Part shown: positions 44,157 through 53,655 of the stretch, piece after piece
How positions within the stretch are numbered: position 1 is the first letter of the stretch
How the letters are laid out: every line of letters starts with the position of its first letter
Origin: Gari tellinella
Lineage: Eukaryota > Mollusca > Bivalvia > Cardiida > Psammobiidae
DNA: 64,000 bases
Direction of reading: 5' to 3'
NCBI GenBank assembly: GCA_922989275.2
Contig: OV277863.1
Coordinates: 20,178,001-20,242,000 of the forward strand
Made by a program: the position numbers and the translations under genes
The notes under the pieces: model-generated
Told to the model about the DNA's origin: nothing
The model's input: the letters and a program-made list of their open reading frames with translations, nothing else
Databases searched by the model: none

Positions 44157-44470
44157 AAGAGTGCCGAACTGTTTTGATCCTGATCAGACTTCTAGTTAAA
44201 ATTACACGTTGGTCTCGAGCACTCTCATATCAAAATAAGACCTGTGTGTAGGATCCACGGACGTATTATAATTTATATGCTATGCGCTAAAATTGCACGA
44301 TACATTTGGTAACAAATATTAACCCCTTCCTGCCTTAACTTGGCGTTTGATAAGACTCCAAAATGTTTGACAATCTTAGATACATAGGGTGTCAGAAGTT
44401 TCGGTAAATGACAGTTTTAATTAGTTTACCTAACTTTGAAACTTGACATTAGCAGGCTGAAGAATCAACA
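44157..44470 (+). mobile_element. MITE family E remnants
   Basis: GCCGAACTGTTTTGATCCTG and a TTAACCCCTTCCTGCC end at 44320. GATAAGACTCCAAAATGTTT and TTTGACAATCTTAGATAC suggest a broken copy. A separate decayed hairpin core (CTTGACCCTAATCACACGC) lies at 44040-44095. Confidence 0.4.
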
Positions 44471-44499
44471 CTGATTGCTATCATGGTTGACTACTTAAC

Positions 44500-44709
44500 C
44501 TATTGCCCCATAGCCAGTTTCTAGTTTTGAAAGACTGGTGACCTCTTAAAGCGGATTGAACGTAAAGTAGAACGCGCATTACTTTGTCTGCTATAAACTG
44601 CAATTTGTTAAGATATAGACACTGCTTCATGCCTGTTTAAATTCGAACTACATTGTTCTGCGGAGGAATAAATTTAGGGCATAAAAAGGCGACTTAATGG
44701 GGTAATGGG
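44500..44709 (+). mobile_element. MITE family G, full copy
   Basis: TTAA at 44496. CCTATTGCCCCATAGCCAG left, one-sided hairpin, TTCTGCGGAGGAATAAATTT, then GGGGTAATGGG. Family F starts after the shared TTTA. Confidence 0.75.
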
Positions 44710-44713
44710 TTTA

Positions 44714-44971
44714 CGCATTCAACCCTGGCGACGAGAATACTCATCATAAGCAGACAGTTTACTATTGAAGAGGACACTTGTCCTATATAGATGCAGACAA
44801 TGTAGACGCTGATCACTAGTGATCAGAGGGCTCCTACAGGAGCCCTCTGATCAAGGTCTACACTGTTTGTCATTAGGCAATATATTGTGAAAATCAACCC
44901 ATATTAGTCAAAATGGACTAGACTTAATTGGAAACTTGAATTGTCCATTAAAAGCTTCAGGGGTGAATGTG
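44714..44971 (+). mobile_element. MITE family F, full copy
   Basis: CGCATTCAACCCTGGCGACG left. Perfect inner hairpin (GAGGGCTCCTACAGGAGCCC). CTTCAGGGGTGAATGTG and TTAA at 44972. Confidence 0.85.
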
Positions 44972-45034
44972 TTAATCAGTTGTTTCCTTGTGCCAAAACC
45001 AAACTTATATATTTCAAATTGGTTATTTCTCGAA

Positions 45035-45296
45035 TACCCCGTTCTCATATAGCCTGCTTGCAGTATTGAAGACAGGCGTTTGGTTTAAGTATGCTAAATG
45101 TAATAAGCAATATATCCCCTTTAAATCGCTAAAGAGCATCGAACTTCATTTTCAACGCAATTTAAACTACCATCTGCCAGAAAATAGGATTTTTTAGTAT
45201 GGTGCATATTACTGTATCAATGGGAACTATTTTGTTAAATGGAGAAATTAATAAAATACCCAATTAAAAAGGCACATCTATGGAGTAAAGGGTTTA
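45035..45296 (+). mobile_element. MITE family G, decayed copy
   Basis: CATATAGCCTGCTTGCAGTA, GAAGACAGGCG, ACTACCATCTGCCAGAAAAT, CTATGGAGTAAAGGG. The hairpin is lost, so a 69-codon open frame runs through it by chance. Confidence 0.6.
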
Positions 45297-45327
45297 CAGG
45301 GCCTAACAGACTAAAGGCCTGCAACTG

Positions 45328-45480
45328 TTACCCCTTTCCTGTATAGGCTGAAAAAACATTTAAGTAGCAGGTAGCTACTTAAAATAGGATAAGAGCAAGA
45401 AAAGGCTACTGTATGAGTTTTCGGATTAACTTCCACCCTGCCGTAAACTGTCATCTTTCAGGGAATAGTAAAATCTAATA
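45328..45480 (+). mobile_element. MITE family G, decayed partial
   Basis: TTACCCCTTTCCTGTATAGG left, imperfect hairpin (CTACTTAAAATAGGATAAGA; CCACCCTGCCGTAAAC). Confidence 0.5.
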
Positions 45481-45507
45481 ATGTTTTATCCTGAAAAAGT
45501 ATTTCCT

Positions 45508-45527
45508 GGGGGGTGGGGGGGGGGGGG
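45508..45527. repeat. poly-G tract
   Basis: Run of G interrupted once by T. Confidence 0.9.
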
Positions 45528-45580
45528 TAGGTACAGTAAAATGGTGTATGCGACAGAAAGATTTATGCCATAAATACATC

Positions 45581-45925
45581 TACAGTGATCCCTCTCTACA
45601 AAATCCCTTCCAACAACGACTACCTCCTTAAATTACAACGACCCGTGTCGCAGTTCCCTTATCAAGACAATACTTTCATTGCTGTAATAATCGTATGCTT
45701 AAAATTGTCGTTACATATAAGTGGACATTTTGATATAATAAATATAATGACGAGTGAATAACAGCTTGAATCCAGATCATACGCCGCGTAACGCGGTGGC
45801 TGACCTGGATTCAAGCAGTTTGCAATTTTAAGCCAAGTCTTAATCTCCCTCCTATAACGACTCCCACCGAACAACACACAATACATGTCTCCCATGGGGT
45901 GTCGTTGCAGAGAAAGAACACTGTA
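45581..45925 (-). mobile_element. MITE family D, full copy
   Basis: TACAGTGATCCCTCTCTACA left, GAAAGAACACTGTA right. Inside are the E-like arm (GTAATAATCGTATGC reversed), the hairpin ATAACAGCTTGAATCCAGAT and CTCCTATAACGACTCCCACC. Confidence 0.85.
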
Positions 45926-45964
45926 TCTATTTTTCAACTAAAACTTCACTCATAAATATGCACA

Positions 45965-46118
45965 ATAATATTTTCTATATCTTAGCAGATGGTTATAAGC
46001 TTAAATCAGATTGAAAATAAAGCACAATACTCCTTGAGGTGAATTCTGTTTAAGTTTCAGCCTGTTTTAAGCGGTCACCTGTCTTCAAAACTAGAAACAG
46101 ACCATGGGATTATAGGTT
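45965..46118 (-). mobile_element. MITE family G, partial
   Basis: ATCTTAGCAGATGGTTATAA, hairpin arms AAATCAGATTGAAAATAAAG and CAGCCTGTTTTAAGC, ACTAGAAACAGACCATGGG. Confidence 0.65.
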
Positions 46119-46201
46119 AATTGTCCAACTCTGTACAGGACAAGCAAAGCCTTCTTAATATGCAAGGTGTGCGACTCCAGTGTGAATATTCATGGTTTAC
46201 T

Positions 46202-46335
46202 TATCCCTTTACCCAACAGCCCGTTTCTATTTTTAATAGGTGACTACCTAAATCAGTTTGAAAGTAAAGCAGAATGTTCCTTAAGGTGCATCTGCTTTTC
46301 TTTCAGTCTCCTGTAAGCAACCACTTGTTAGTATT
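46202..46335 (+). mobile_element. MITE family G, partial
   Basis: TATCCCTTTACCCAACAGCC left, hairpin AAGTAAAGCAGAATGTTCCT with partner CTTTCTTTCAGTCTCC. Confidence 0.65.
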
Positions 46336-46399
46336 GAGAAAATATTGCGTATGATACTATGTGCCAAATATCTACGCTCTGGTCCTTACTGTTTTTGAC

Positions 46400-46656
46400 A
46401 AGAAGTTTTATTTGATGATTTCCTTATTTTTTCACTTTTGTTGCCATAGCAACCAGAGTTCTGCATTGTTTCAAATTGTTTGAACTACTTTGGAAGACCT
46501 TGACCCATGTAACATTCTGGTGAAGTTTGGTCGCAATCAGGCAAGTGGTTAAGCAGAGGAAGATGTTTAAAGAAATTGTTGACACACGACGTACGACGCC
46601 GGACAAAGACCGACCACAAAAGCTCACCCTTGGGCTTTTTGTGCTCAGGTGAGCTA
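46400..46656 (-). repeat. dispersed 'agctcacctgagcac' repeat
   Basis: On the minus strand it opens AGCTCACCTGAGCACAAAAA, then GTCGGTCTTTGTCCGGCG. The text resembles a common bivalve repeat. The 61- and 101-codon open frames across it are translations of the repeat and not genes. Confidence 0.65.
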
Positions 46657-46710
46657 AATAAAAACAACAAGTTTTGGGTCCCTTAGTGGGTAAGTGGCAT
46701 ATATTTGAAC

Positions 46711-46880
46711 CTTGGTATCTTAAACTCATTTAAGTCAAAATTTATTGTGTTTACCCCAATGAAACATTAATTTAAACTTGATTTAGAATCATAAAATATC
46801 AGCATGTCAAAGTTCAAACTTAGCACATTTGACCTTTGAAATATAGATATGTTCGACTTAAACGTTTGAGTTAGAGCTAG
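46711..46880 (+). mobile_element. MITE family B-like arms, decayed
   Basis: GAACCTTGGTATCTTAAACT and AAATATAGATATGTTCGACT resemble family B arms. The first 70 bp recur at 47791. Confidence 0.5.
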
Positions 46881-46935
46881 TATGAACATTTGAGTAGTAT
46901 TCCTTTTAGTGTTTAACCCTTTACCCCTTAGTCTG

Positions 46936-47108
46936 TTGCTACTGTTGAGAAGACGTTATTCTTTCCCAATTAATGCGTTTATGCAAAAACTATCATTTTC
47001 ATTGCAAACAGTTTGGAGCCAGATCGGACTCCGGGTAACCAGGCGTCTGATCAGGCCCAAAACTGTTTTGCCATTCAGATTAACATAGGCAGTATTATCT
47101 AAAAGTTG
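46936..47108 (-). mobile_element. MITE family A, right end replaced by element S
   Basis: TACTGTTGAGAAGACGTTAT left. Hairpin with two changes. It stops in TTGTCATTCTATTTG, where the S copy begins. Confidence 0.75.
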
Positions 47109-47448
47109 TCATTCTATTTGAAAAATGCATTTCAATAAAAAAATATATTGAGCTCTGGTGGGATTCGAAGCCGGCATGTGGGGAAAATGAGTCAACCCCT
47201 TAGCACATTGGACCCAGGGCTATTTATATATTTGGGATCGATTTAACGTACTTCAGTATGTAGCGATGGAGAGTACATAAATCGCTCGGGTTTATGTCTG
47301 AGCCTGTGATCAATTTCTGGACGCAACGGATAAAGCGATGGAAAATATCTAATGCTAGATGCACCAGACGGCTACATATTTATTTTTATTGATTTTTTTT
47401 ATTTTATTTTTGCAAATACACCGTCTGGTTGCAAGTCGCTTTAGAAGA
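47109..47448 (-). mobile_element. element S (tRNA-like bearing), copy 3, truncated
   Basis: Minus-strand order is inverted terminus AAAGCGACTTGCAACCAGAC, AGATATTTTCCATCG, GGCTCAGACATAA, GAAGTACGTTAA, then the tRNA-like box GCTTCGAATCCCACCAGAGC. The distal 70 bp with the other inverted end are missing. Confidence 0.65.
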
Positions 47449-47459
47449 CACAAGACCAC

Positions 47460-47655
47460 TTAGACCCGGTTGAAATTAAAGCAGAATGCAACATCATACA
47501 CATTCTGCTTTACTTGCAGCATGCTTTAAGCTATCATCTGCTTAGATGTAGAAAATATTTATTATGATACATATTCATGTTGATAGTACAGGTTGAAAAT
47601 ATTTTCTTCAGTGGATGAATAAATACGAGGCTTATTATATGGGGTAATGGGTTAA
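47460..47655 (+). mobile_element. MITE family G, hairpin to right end
   Basis: GACCCGGTTGAAATTAAAGC, hairpin with CATCATACAC centre, AGTGGATGAATAAATACG, TATGGGGTAATGGGTTAA. Confidence 0.75.
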
Positions 47656-47770
47656 CCATTTCATCCATAGCCTGTTTCTAATATTAAAGATAGTTGACTT
47701 CAGTGACTTAAATGCATGTTTATAGTAATGCAGAATGTACCTTCAGGTGCACTCTGATTTACTTCCGAAG
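47656..47770 (+). mobile_element. MITE family G, left end to hairpin
   Basis: CATTTCATCCATAGCCTGTT then GACTTAAATGCATG and GCAGAATGTACCTTCAGGTG. It starts immediately after the TTAA of the previous copy. Confidence 0.65.
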
Positions 47771-47874
47771 ATTAAAAATAATGCATGATGAACCTTGGTA
47801 TCTCAAACTCTTTTAAGTAAAACATAATTGTGTTTACCCCAATGAAACATTAATTTGAACCACTTAGCCTGTTG

Positions 47875-48104
47875 CTACTGTGGAGAAGACGTTATACTTT
47901 CCCAATTCATAATGTGTTTATGCAAAAACTATTATTTTCATTGCAAACTGTTTGGAGCCAGATCGGACTCGGCGTCTGATCAGGCGCCAAACTGTTTGCC
48001 ACTCAGATGAACATATATAAAAGTTGTCATTTTCTTAGTTTAATTGCGATGCATTTGTGTTTTGTTTGCAGTTTGCAGGAAAGAATAACGTTTTCTCCAC
48101 TGCA
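47875..48104 (-). mobile_element. MITE family A, shortened hairpin
   Basis: TACTGTGGAGAAGACG left, TTTTCTCCACTGCAGTA right. The hairpin centre is deleted (GATCGGACTCGGCGTCTGAT). Confidence 0.85.
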
Positions 48105-48114
48105 GTATTAAGAG

Positions 48115-48372
48115 ACTAGACCACTTAAAGCAGGATGAAAGTAAAGCAGAATGCCCCATAATACACGCTCTGCTTTACTTGCAGCATGCTTTAAGCTACC
48201 ATCAGGTGCACTCTGATTTACTTCCGGCCTGCTTTAAGCTACCATCTGCTAGAATATAGAAATATTTATACTGGAAAAAACTCCATAACTGTATAAAATG
48301 AACCTCTTTTTTTCACTGGAGGTTTAAATAACAGGCACAATGTGTCCTAGTATTTATGGAGTAATGGGTTGA
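48115..48372 (+). mobile_element. MITE family G, with duplicated hairpin arm
   Basis: AAAGCAGGATGAAAGTAAAG, TTGCAGCATGCTTTAAGCTACC, a second CCTGCTTTAAGCTACCATCT, CACTGGAGGTTTAAATAACA, TATGGAGTAATGGGTT. Confidence 0.7.
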
Positions 48373-48415
48373 AAAGTGACATACAGCAAAGCATACATAT
48401 TGTTTTAAAGACACT

Positions 48416-48520
48416 TTATTCATTCTCATTCCATTTATTGAAGAGCCATCTCTGTCCCTCTTCATTAGAAAGGTCAATGTTACAACCAGTGTCAATAATT
48501 ATTGGCAATTGCTGTGGACA
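48416..48520 (-). CDS. possible terminal exon, unknown product
   Basis: The minus-strand frame reads CPQQLPIIIDTGC, NIDLSNEEGQRWLFNKWNENE, then TAA. A 3' splice-like ATTCCCCAG lies just before it and another CAG three codons in. AATAAA overlaps the stop. Composition is charged with two tryptophans and looks protein-like, and the sequence is not part of any repeat seen here. I do not recognise the family. Chance remains possible for about 34 codons. Confidence 0.3.
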   Translation of the reverse strand, partial: CPQQLPIIIDTGCNIDLSNEEGQRWLFNKWNENE

Positions 48521-48544
48521 CTGGGGAATGTACTGAATACACTT

Positions 48545-49112
48545 CTATCTATCTATCGATAATGCCGGACTCCACTTTCGTGTATTATTGGCATGGGGGT
48601 TGTGCGTCGTGCAGATTAAAAGCATCTAGATCTAGATCTGCTTTAATTGCTCTAGCAGAATGTTTTTCTGTGACCACTCAACTGTCAACACGTCTATTTG
48701 GCAGAATCTTCACCCTGAAAAATACAAATAACAGGCATTATAAACATAATGAAAACTTTGACAAGTGTTTACATGGTCATTCAAGAACATACTTTAGGAT
48801 TTTCCAAGTGTACGAGTAACGGATAGCTAAAAATAAATAATAAATATTGATAAAACACTTACAAGTAGTTCAGGAAATATTTAAAATATAACAAATTGCA
48901 AACTTATCTTGGTCATAGCATAAAGCTGATCTTGATTGGGATCAAAAGTATGAAATTTAGTTTTCTGATTGACAGTTTGCAATTATTTCAAGCACACGCC
49001 TCTTTGATCATCTAACAATAGATGCAGTCCGCGGCATAGTTGTGAAACAACAAAGTTTACCTATCATCGAATTATACACATGTGTCACTATGTGTATAAC
49101 TCCGTGGTAAAC
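48545..49112. other. low-repeat stretch, possible intron
   Basis: On the minus strand TTATTTGTATTTTTCAG at about 48716-48732 is a good 3' splice signal, but the following frames stop within a few codons. A short frame at 48881-48964 (minus) seems to overlap a decayed hairpin core. The 105-codon plus-strand frame at 48502-48819 has no recognisable domain. Confidence 0.3.
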
Positions 49113-49215
49113 TACAGTATAACCCCTCTATTACCACAACTAAAAAGAATGCTATTTGATTGTATAAAAGACAAGTGACAGCTTTAAGCAAGGTGAGAGT
49201 AAATCAGAAAGCCTT
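49113..49215 (+). mobile_element. MITE family C, left part
   Basis: TACAGTATAACCCCTCTATT, then GTATAAAAGACAAGTGACAG and TTTAAGCAAGGTGAGAGTAA as in the copy at 52.3 kb. Confidence 0.7.
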
Positions 49216-49454
49216 TAATCTGTTTCAAATGCAGTGTAATCTTCTTCTTCTCTTGTTTCTATATCATTTTTCTGGATCCGCACATGTATATAGACTCTAT
49301 CACATTTATACAAAGACCATCGCAATGTTAGGAAACGTGCGCTGTGTAGTTTTCGACTGGGTGCCTTATACATGTATACACTTCCATCACATTTATATTA
49401 GAATCTAGTCTGGGTCCATTGTAAGGGAAAATATGTAACAATAGTTCACTTTAC
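49216..49454. other. intergenic or intron
   Basis: Nothing supported beyond a repeated CATGTATA/CACATTTATA pair (49283-49302 and 49372-49396). Confidence 0.35.
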
Positions 49455-49610
49455 CTTCACGGCAATGTGTAAGGACATCACCCGGTGCAGTTTCGTGCTG
49501 TAGTTTGGTCTGACAAAGTCGTTTTCAACATTTTTGCAACTTTCAAAGATCAATGTTGTGCTTTGTCCGCCATCTTTATTGTCACGGCGAGCACACCGAA
49601 GCAGCCTTTT
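49455..49610 (-). CDS. possible exon with 5' splice site, unknown product
   Basis: The minus-strand frame is open for 52 codons and ends ...DFVRPNYSTKLHRVMSLHIAVK, followed by GTAAAG (donor at 49454, phase 0). An ATG at 49476-49478 would give only MSLHIAVK. Upstream the same strand has AAAGATGGCGGAC, which resembles a YY1 site near a transcription start. The phase is compatible with the exon at 48416-48520. No family recognised. The call is an inference from frame, splice motif and CpG-rich context. Confidence 0.3.
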
Positions 49611-49800
49611 TCAGTGACACCTTCCGCTTGCCTAGCGCTCGGCGAGCAATGTCGTTCAAGAGGCGAGCGACCGTCCGCTCGCCAATCGGAAAGCCAGTTG
49701 AACAAGCCACATTGTGTAGCTAATCATCAGCTCGGATCTTCTCGGGTCAACGATCGCTGACATTTCGGTTAACATCGTGCCTACATCGGCCGTTTCCGTA
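49560..49800 (-). promoter_or_regulatory. CpG-rich patch, possible promoter
   Basis: Dense CpG (AGGCGAGCGACCGTCCGCTC) against an AT-rich background, with AAAGATGGCGG on the minus strand at about 49569-49579. No TATA box is identified. It may instead be a GC-rich repeat: the patch at 43.3 kb has related words (CCTAGCGCTCG, GTTCAACTG). Confidence 0.3.
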
Positions 49801-49854
49801 ATGAAACAGGTGTTTAGCAGGTACTGAACGTTCAACTGAAAAATCCTAAGAACT

Positions 49855-50030
49855 ATTTTACTTATTCACTGCTATGATAATTATAGCCTGCTCTGCTCTA
49901 AAATTTCTGTTTTGTAATCTAGATTGTTGGGCGTTACGATAAAATGAGGTATTCGATATGGGTGTCAATGGTTTGGATCCTAATCTGACGTCTGTTTAGG
50001 ATCTAAACTTTTTGAAAATGCAAATGAATT
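49855..50030 (+). mobile_element. MITE family E, decayed copy
   Basis: TTATTCACTGCTATGATAAT, GTGTCAATGGTTTGGATCCT, TAGGATCTAAACTTTTTG. Half of the hairpin centre is deleted. Confidence 0.5.
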
Positions 50031-50076
50031 TGAGACAATGTAGTGGAAGAGAAATTACTATTTGAAACTAACTAGT

Positions 50077-50429
50077 ACGTGGAGAATACGTTATTCTTTT
50101 CCAGTAAGCTCGTTTGTGAAACCTGACATCTGATCAGGCTCCAAGGTTGTCATTTTATCCATCTTCTTATGTTATGTTAACAATTACCAGTCGAACTTCG
50201 ATATTTCGAACTCGCTTATCTCGAAATATCCGATAGTTCGACATATGAACTGCATTATTTCATGCTCGGTTAGGTCGAACATACATGTACCCATATTTCA
50301 AAGTTAAAACGTGGGTAAGCCACGTTTTAACTTTGAAATACGGGTATGTTCGATTTAACCGAGTTCGAGATATCGGATGTCGACTGTAGTTTCGTTTAAA
50401 CGAGAAAGAATAACACCTTTACCACTGTA
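50077..50429 (-). mobile_element. MITE family A split by family B
   Basis: TACGTGGAGAATACGTTATT left. The hairpin is largely lost. B occupies 50185-50388. GTTTCGTTTAAACGAGAAAG and TTTACCACTGTA complete A. Confidence 0.75.
50185..50388 (+). mobile_element. MITE family B, full copy
   Basis: CAGTCGAACTTCGATATTTC left and GAGATATCGGATGTCGACTG right, flanked by TA. The centre is a palindrome (AAAACGTGGGTAAGCCACGT). Confidence 0.85.
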
Positions 50430-50780
50430 CAGTGCTCCCTCCCTTCAACGGTCCTCCCAACAACGACTCCCTCCTTACAACAACCCTTGTCGCAGCTCCC
50501 TTAACAGAACAATTATGTCCAACATATTCACGGCTGCAGTGTCGTCTGCTTAAAATTGTCGTCTGCTGTTGTTTTTTTTCAAAGTTACATAATGGACATT
50601 TTGACGGAAAAAAACTTATCGATGAGTGACAAACAGCTTGGATGCAGATCAGACGCCGCGTTACGCGGCGTTTGATCTGGATTCAAGCTGTTTGCGAATG
50701 TAAGCCAATTTCCCTCCCTATAACGACTCCAGCCAAATGTTGTCTCCCACTGGGTGTCGTTGTAGAGAGGGAGCGCTGTA
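50428..50780 (+). mobile_element. MITE family D, full copy sharing TA with family A
   Basis: TACAGTGCTCCCTCCCTTCA left, GAGAGGGAGCGCTGTA right. Perfect hairpin (GCCGCGTTACGCGGC). Its left TA is also the right TA of the preceding A copy. Confidence 0.88.
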
Positions 50781-50914
50781 TATGTAAATGGAGAACTGTG
50801 CGTGTATTTTAGATTACATTAAAATACAATTAAATTGTTATCTATGTGTGGTAATTAACGCCGACATCATGTCTACTATTTTATATGGAGAGAATCTGCC
50901 CATCTGAATTCTCA

Positions 50915-50931
50915 TACAGTGGAGAAGATGC
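50915..50931 (+). mobile_element. MITE family A, terminus stub
   Basis: TACAGTGGAGAAGATGC followed directly by a complete A copy: an insertion of one A copy into the end of another. Confidence 0.7.
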
Positions 50932-51172
50932 TACAGTGGAGAATCTGTTATTCTTTCCCGTTTAAACGCAAACGTACGCAAACGCAAAACACTAAAAGTA
51001 CAACTTTTGGACAATTCTGATAATTCATCTTTATCTTGGTGGCAAACAGTTCGGAGCCTGATCAGACGCCGGGTTGCCCGGCGTCTGATCTGGCTCCAAA
51101 CTGTTTGAAGTGAAAATAATAGTTTTAGCGTAAACGCGTTTATTGGGAAAGAATAACGTTTTCTCCACTGTA
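50932..51172 (+). mobile_element. MITE family A, full copy
   Basis: TACAGTGGAGAATCTG left, TTTTCTCCACTGTA right. The two ends belong to different subtypes (GAATCTG versus AAAACG), so the copy is itself recombinant. Confidence 0.92.
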
Positions 51173-51176
51173 CATG

Positions 51177-51446
51177 TATTATTTCCCGTTTTCAAGCAAA
51201 CGCAACGCAAACGTTTTGCATTAAACGATGAAATGTTTTGGTTTGTTGTTGTTGTTTTTGTTGTTGTTTTTTTTTTACAAATTTCTAACAATTCATTTTT
51301 ATCTGAGTGGCAAACAGTTTTGAGCCTGACCTAGATGCCGTGCTACCCGGCGTCTGATCAGTCTTCCGACTGTTTCCAATGGAAATACTAGTTTTAGCGT
51401 AAACGCGTGTAATTAGGAACAAAATTACGTCTTCTTCAGGCTGCAC
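51177..51446 (+). mobile_element. MITE family A, decayed copy with (GTT)n
   Basis: CCCGTTTTCAAGCAAACGC, then an expanded GTTGTTGTT tract, hairpin GGCAAACAGTTTTGAGCC, GCGTAAACGCGTGTAATTAG. Confidence 0.7.
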
Positions 51447-51449
51447 TAT

Positions 51450-51778
51450 ATTCCTCATAAAATTCATTTTGCATGCTTTTGTCCTGTCGGTGATAGAAAA
51501 ACATAATCGAGATTTGCCTAAATCCTGACAGGCGACCACCACATTACCAACGCATATAGATACATTTAAAAAGCCTGTCGAAATTATAGCAAAAACTCCT
51601 AAATGAGCATATTCTGATTGCAAATGGTTTGCAATAGACATATTGTTTTAACACAAACGAATTTACTGAAACAGATAACGTATACCACACAGCAGCCCCC
51701 ATGGTCTACACTGTTTGTTGTACGCTGTATGTTTCAGCAAAGTGAACAAATAAGGTATTGTATTTATATCTTCCCTGT
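51450..51778. other. intergenic, decayed fragments
   Basis: GCAAATGGTTTGCAATAGAC and CACAAACGAATTTACTGAAA suggest a decayed A right arm near 51620-51680. No gene. Confidence 0.4.
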
Positions 51779-51781
51779 AAT

Positions 51782-52036
51782 TACAGTGGAGAATCTGTTA
51801 TTCTTTCCCGTTTAAACGCAAACGTACGCAAACGCAAAGCACTAAAACGTAAAAAAAAAACAAAAAACTTTTGGACAATTCTGATAATTCTTGTTTATCT
51901 TGGTGGCAAACATTTTGGAGCCTGATCAGACGCCGGGTTACCCGGCGTCTGATCTGGCTCCAAACTGTTTGTACTGCAAATAATAGTTTTAGCGTAAACG
52001 CGTTTATTGGGAAAGAATAACAGATTCTCTACTGTA
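51782..52036 (+). mobile_element. MITE family A, full copy
   Basis: TACAGTGGAGAATCTG to AGATTCTCTACTGTA with a perfect hairpin. A short A-run expansion lies in the left arm at about 51850. Confidence 0.93.
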
Positions 52037-52334
52037 ACAATACACTATTGCAACAGAAACACTCTGGAACGGTTAATTTAATTCACATTTTCGTCAACGA
52101 AAGTAGAAAATGACAAAAAGTGTACACAACCTGATGAGACGTCACAAGCTACGAGTTTTGATTTTCTAACCAAAATAACATTTGCTATTTACTAAAGAAG
52201 ATTTATGCTTATAAACGTAGATTCTATCGAGCGTTGAAAGTAAAACAAAAATATCCAAATTGATTTTTCTGCTTTACCTTCATTGCGCTTTAGGAAGTTA
52301 AGTGTACACACCGAAGCTGCAATATAATTACATG
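52037..52334. other. intergenic, decayed G-like fragment
   Basis: GCGTTGAAAGTAAAACAAAA and CTTTACCTTCATTGCGC near 52214-52292 form a weak G-type hairpin. Nothing else. Confidence 0.4.
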
Positions 52335-52544
52335 TACAGTAAAACCTCGCTATTACGACCACTAAAACGAAGGTTTATTGATTGCATAATAGAGAGCTGG
52401 CAGCTTAAAGCAAGATGACAGTGAAACAGAAAGCTCCTAAAGGAGCTTTCTGTTTCACTGTCACCTTGCTTTAAGCGGTCACCTTTCGTAAACACCATAA
52501 TAATTAACATAATTTAGTGGTCGTAATAGAGAGGTTTTACTGTA
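52335..52544 (+). mobile_element. MITE family C, best full copy
   Basis: TACAGTAAAACCTCGCTATT left and its inverse right. The centre is a perfect hairpin (AGCTTAAAGCAAGATGACAG arms, GCTCCTAAAGGAGC) of the family G type, although the termini differ. TA-flanked. Confidence 0.92.
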
Positions 52545-52803
52545 TCTAAATAGATCTTCTTTTGGTTGCTATAGCACAAGTTGGGGTTTACTGTTGAAGC
52601 CTGGCCATTTCCTCTACAGGCAGGCTGAGTTTACTCATTCTTGAGTACTGACGTTAATATGTAAATATTTCCAGATATAGGTGCCACCAGGTGGTACATC
52701 TCAAACCTTTACACGTGAGAGAAATGCAAAATACTTACATTTTACCTGGTCTTACTTCAATCTGACAACCATATGTTTGGGCCGATTGTGGAGTTACTAC
52801 ATG
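52545..52803. other. intergenic, unexplained
   Basis: No feature supported. Confidence 0.35.
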
Positions 52804-52861
52804 TACAGTGCTCACTCCCTACAACGACCCTCCAAACAACGATTCCCTCCTTACAACAAGT
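52804..52861 (+). mobile_element. MITE family D, left terminus only
   Basis: TACAGTGCTCACTCCCTACA, CAACGATTCCCTCCTTACAA, then unrelated sequence. Confidence 0.75.
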
Positions 52862-53237
52862 ATTGCATCTGTTACTCAAACAAGAAAATATGTTTAACAG
52901 AACAGAACAGAACATATATTTTATTGACTTGTACATAGTACATCATCATATACAACATATATATCAGTTATATCATACAGTATATTCTTATATGTAAAGA
53001 TATAACGATTGAAAATAGTCACGCTATTTCAAAATAGTTTTGCAAATAGAGGATGAATGAAGTGTAAAGTGTTAAACTAAAGCGTAATGAGAATGTAGAT
53101 TATATATATCTTGATATATTTAATAAAGAGGTATTATTATTTGTTTGGAATATTTCTACAAATTAACAAATCCACTGTCATGGCACATCCTCAGCTTTAA
53201 TTATCGCCTGGTTTATTTATTTTAATATAAATCTAGG
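52862..53237. other. intergenic, unexplained
   Basis: AT-rich; ACAGAACAGAACAGAACATA short repeat near 52900. No gene. Confidence 0.4.
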
Positions 53238-53487
53238 TACAGTGGAGAATCTGTTATTCTCTCCCGTTTAAACGCAAACGTACGCAAACGCAAAGCACTA
53301 GAACGTAGAAAAGAACAACTTTTAGACTATTCTGATAATTCATGTTTATCTTGGTGGCAAACAGTTTGGAGCCTGATCAGACGCCGGGTTACCCGGCGTC
53401 TGATCTGGCTCCAAACTGTTTGTATTGTAAATAATAGTTTTAGCGTAAACGCGTTTATTGGGAAAGAATAACACATTCTCCACTGTA
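53238..53487 (+). mobile_element. MITE family A, full copy
   Basis: Complete ends and a perfect hairpin at 53358-53423. Differs little from copies at 51.8 and 61.9 kb. Confidence 0.94.
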
Positions 53488-53514
53488 AAGTGACTAAAGC
53501 AGTATCCTAATGAG

Positions 53515-53655
53515 TATCAAACGGTTTGGACGCGGCGTCTGATCAGGATGATGAATCAGTCATGAATATGCAGAATAATATTTTTTTCAATACAATCTTC
53601 TTTTAGCTGAAAACTTAAAGCAGGCTGAAAGTATTTAGCAAAGCGCACCGTCCAC
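53515..53655. other. fragments of E and G hairpins
   Basis: CAAACGGTTTGGACGCGGCG is a collapsed E hairpin. AACTTAAAGCAGGCTGAAAG is a G hairpin arm. Confidence 0.45.

Noticed and set aside
48881..48964. Minus-strand frame KTKFHTFDPNQDQLYAMTK as a possible exon
   Set aside because: Protein-like at first sight with a CAG before it, but the donor (AAG-ATAAGT) is non-canonical and the DNA (CAAACTGTC ... TTTGATCCCAATCAAGATCAG) looks like a decayed hairpin core.
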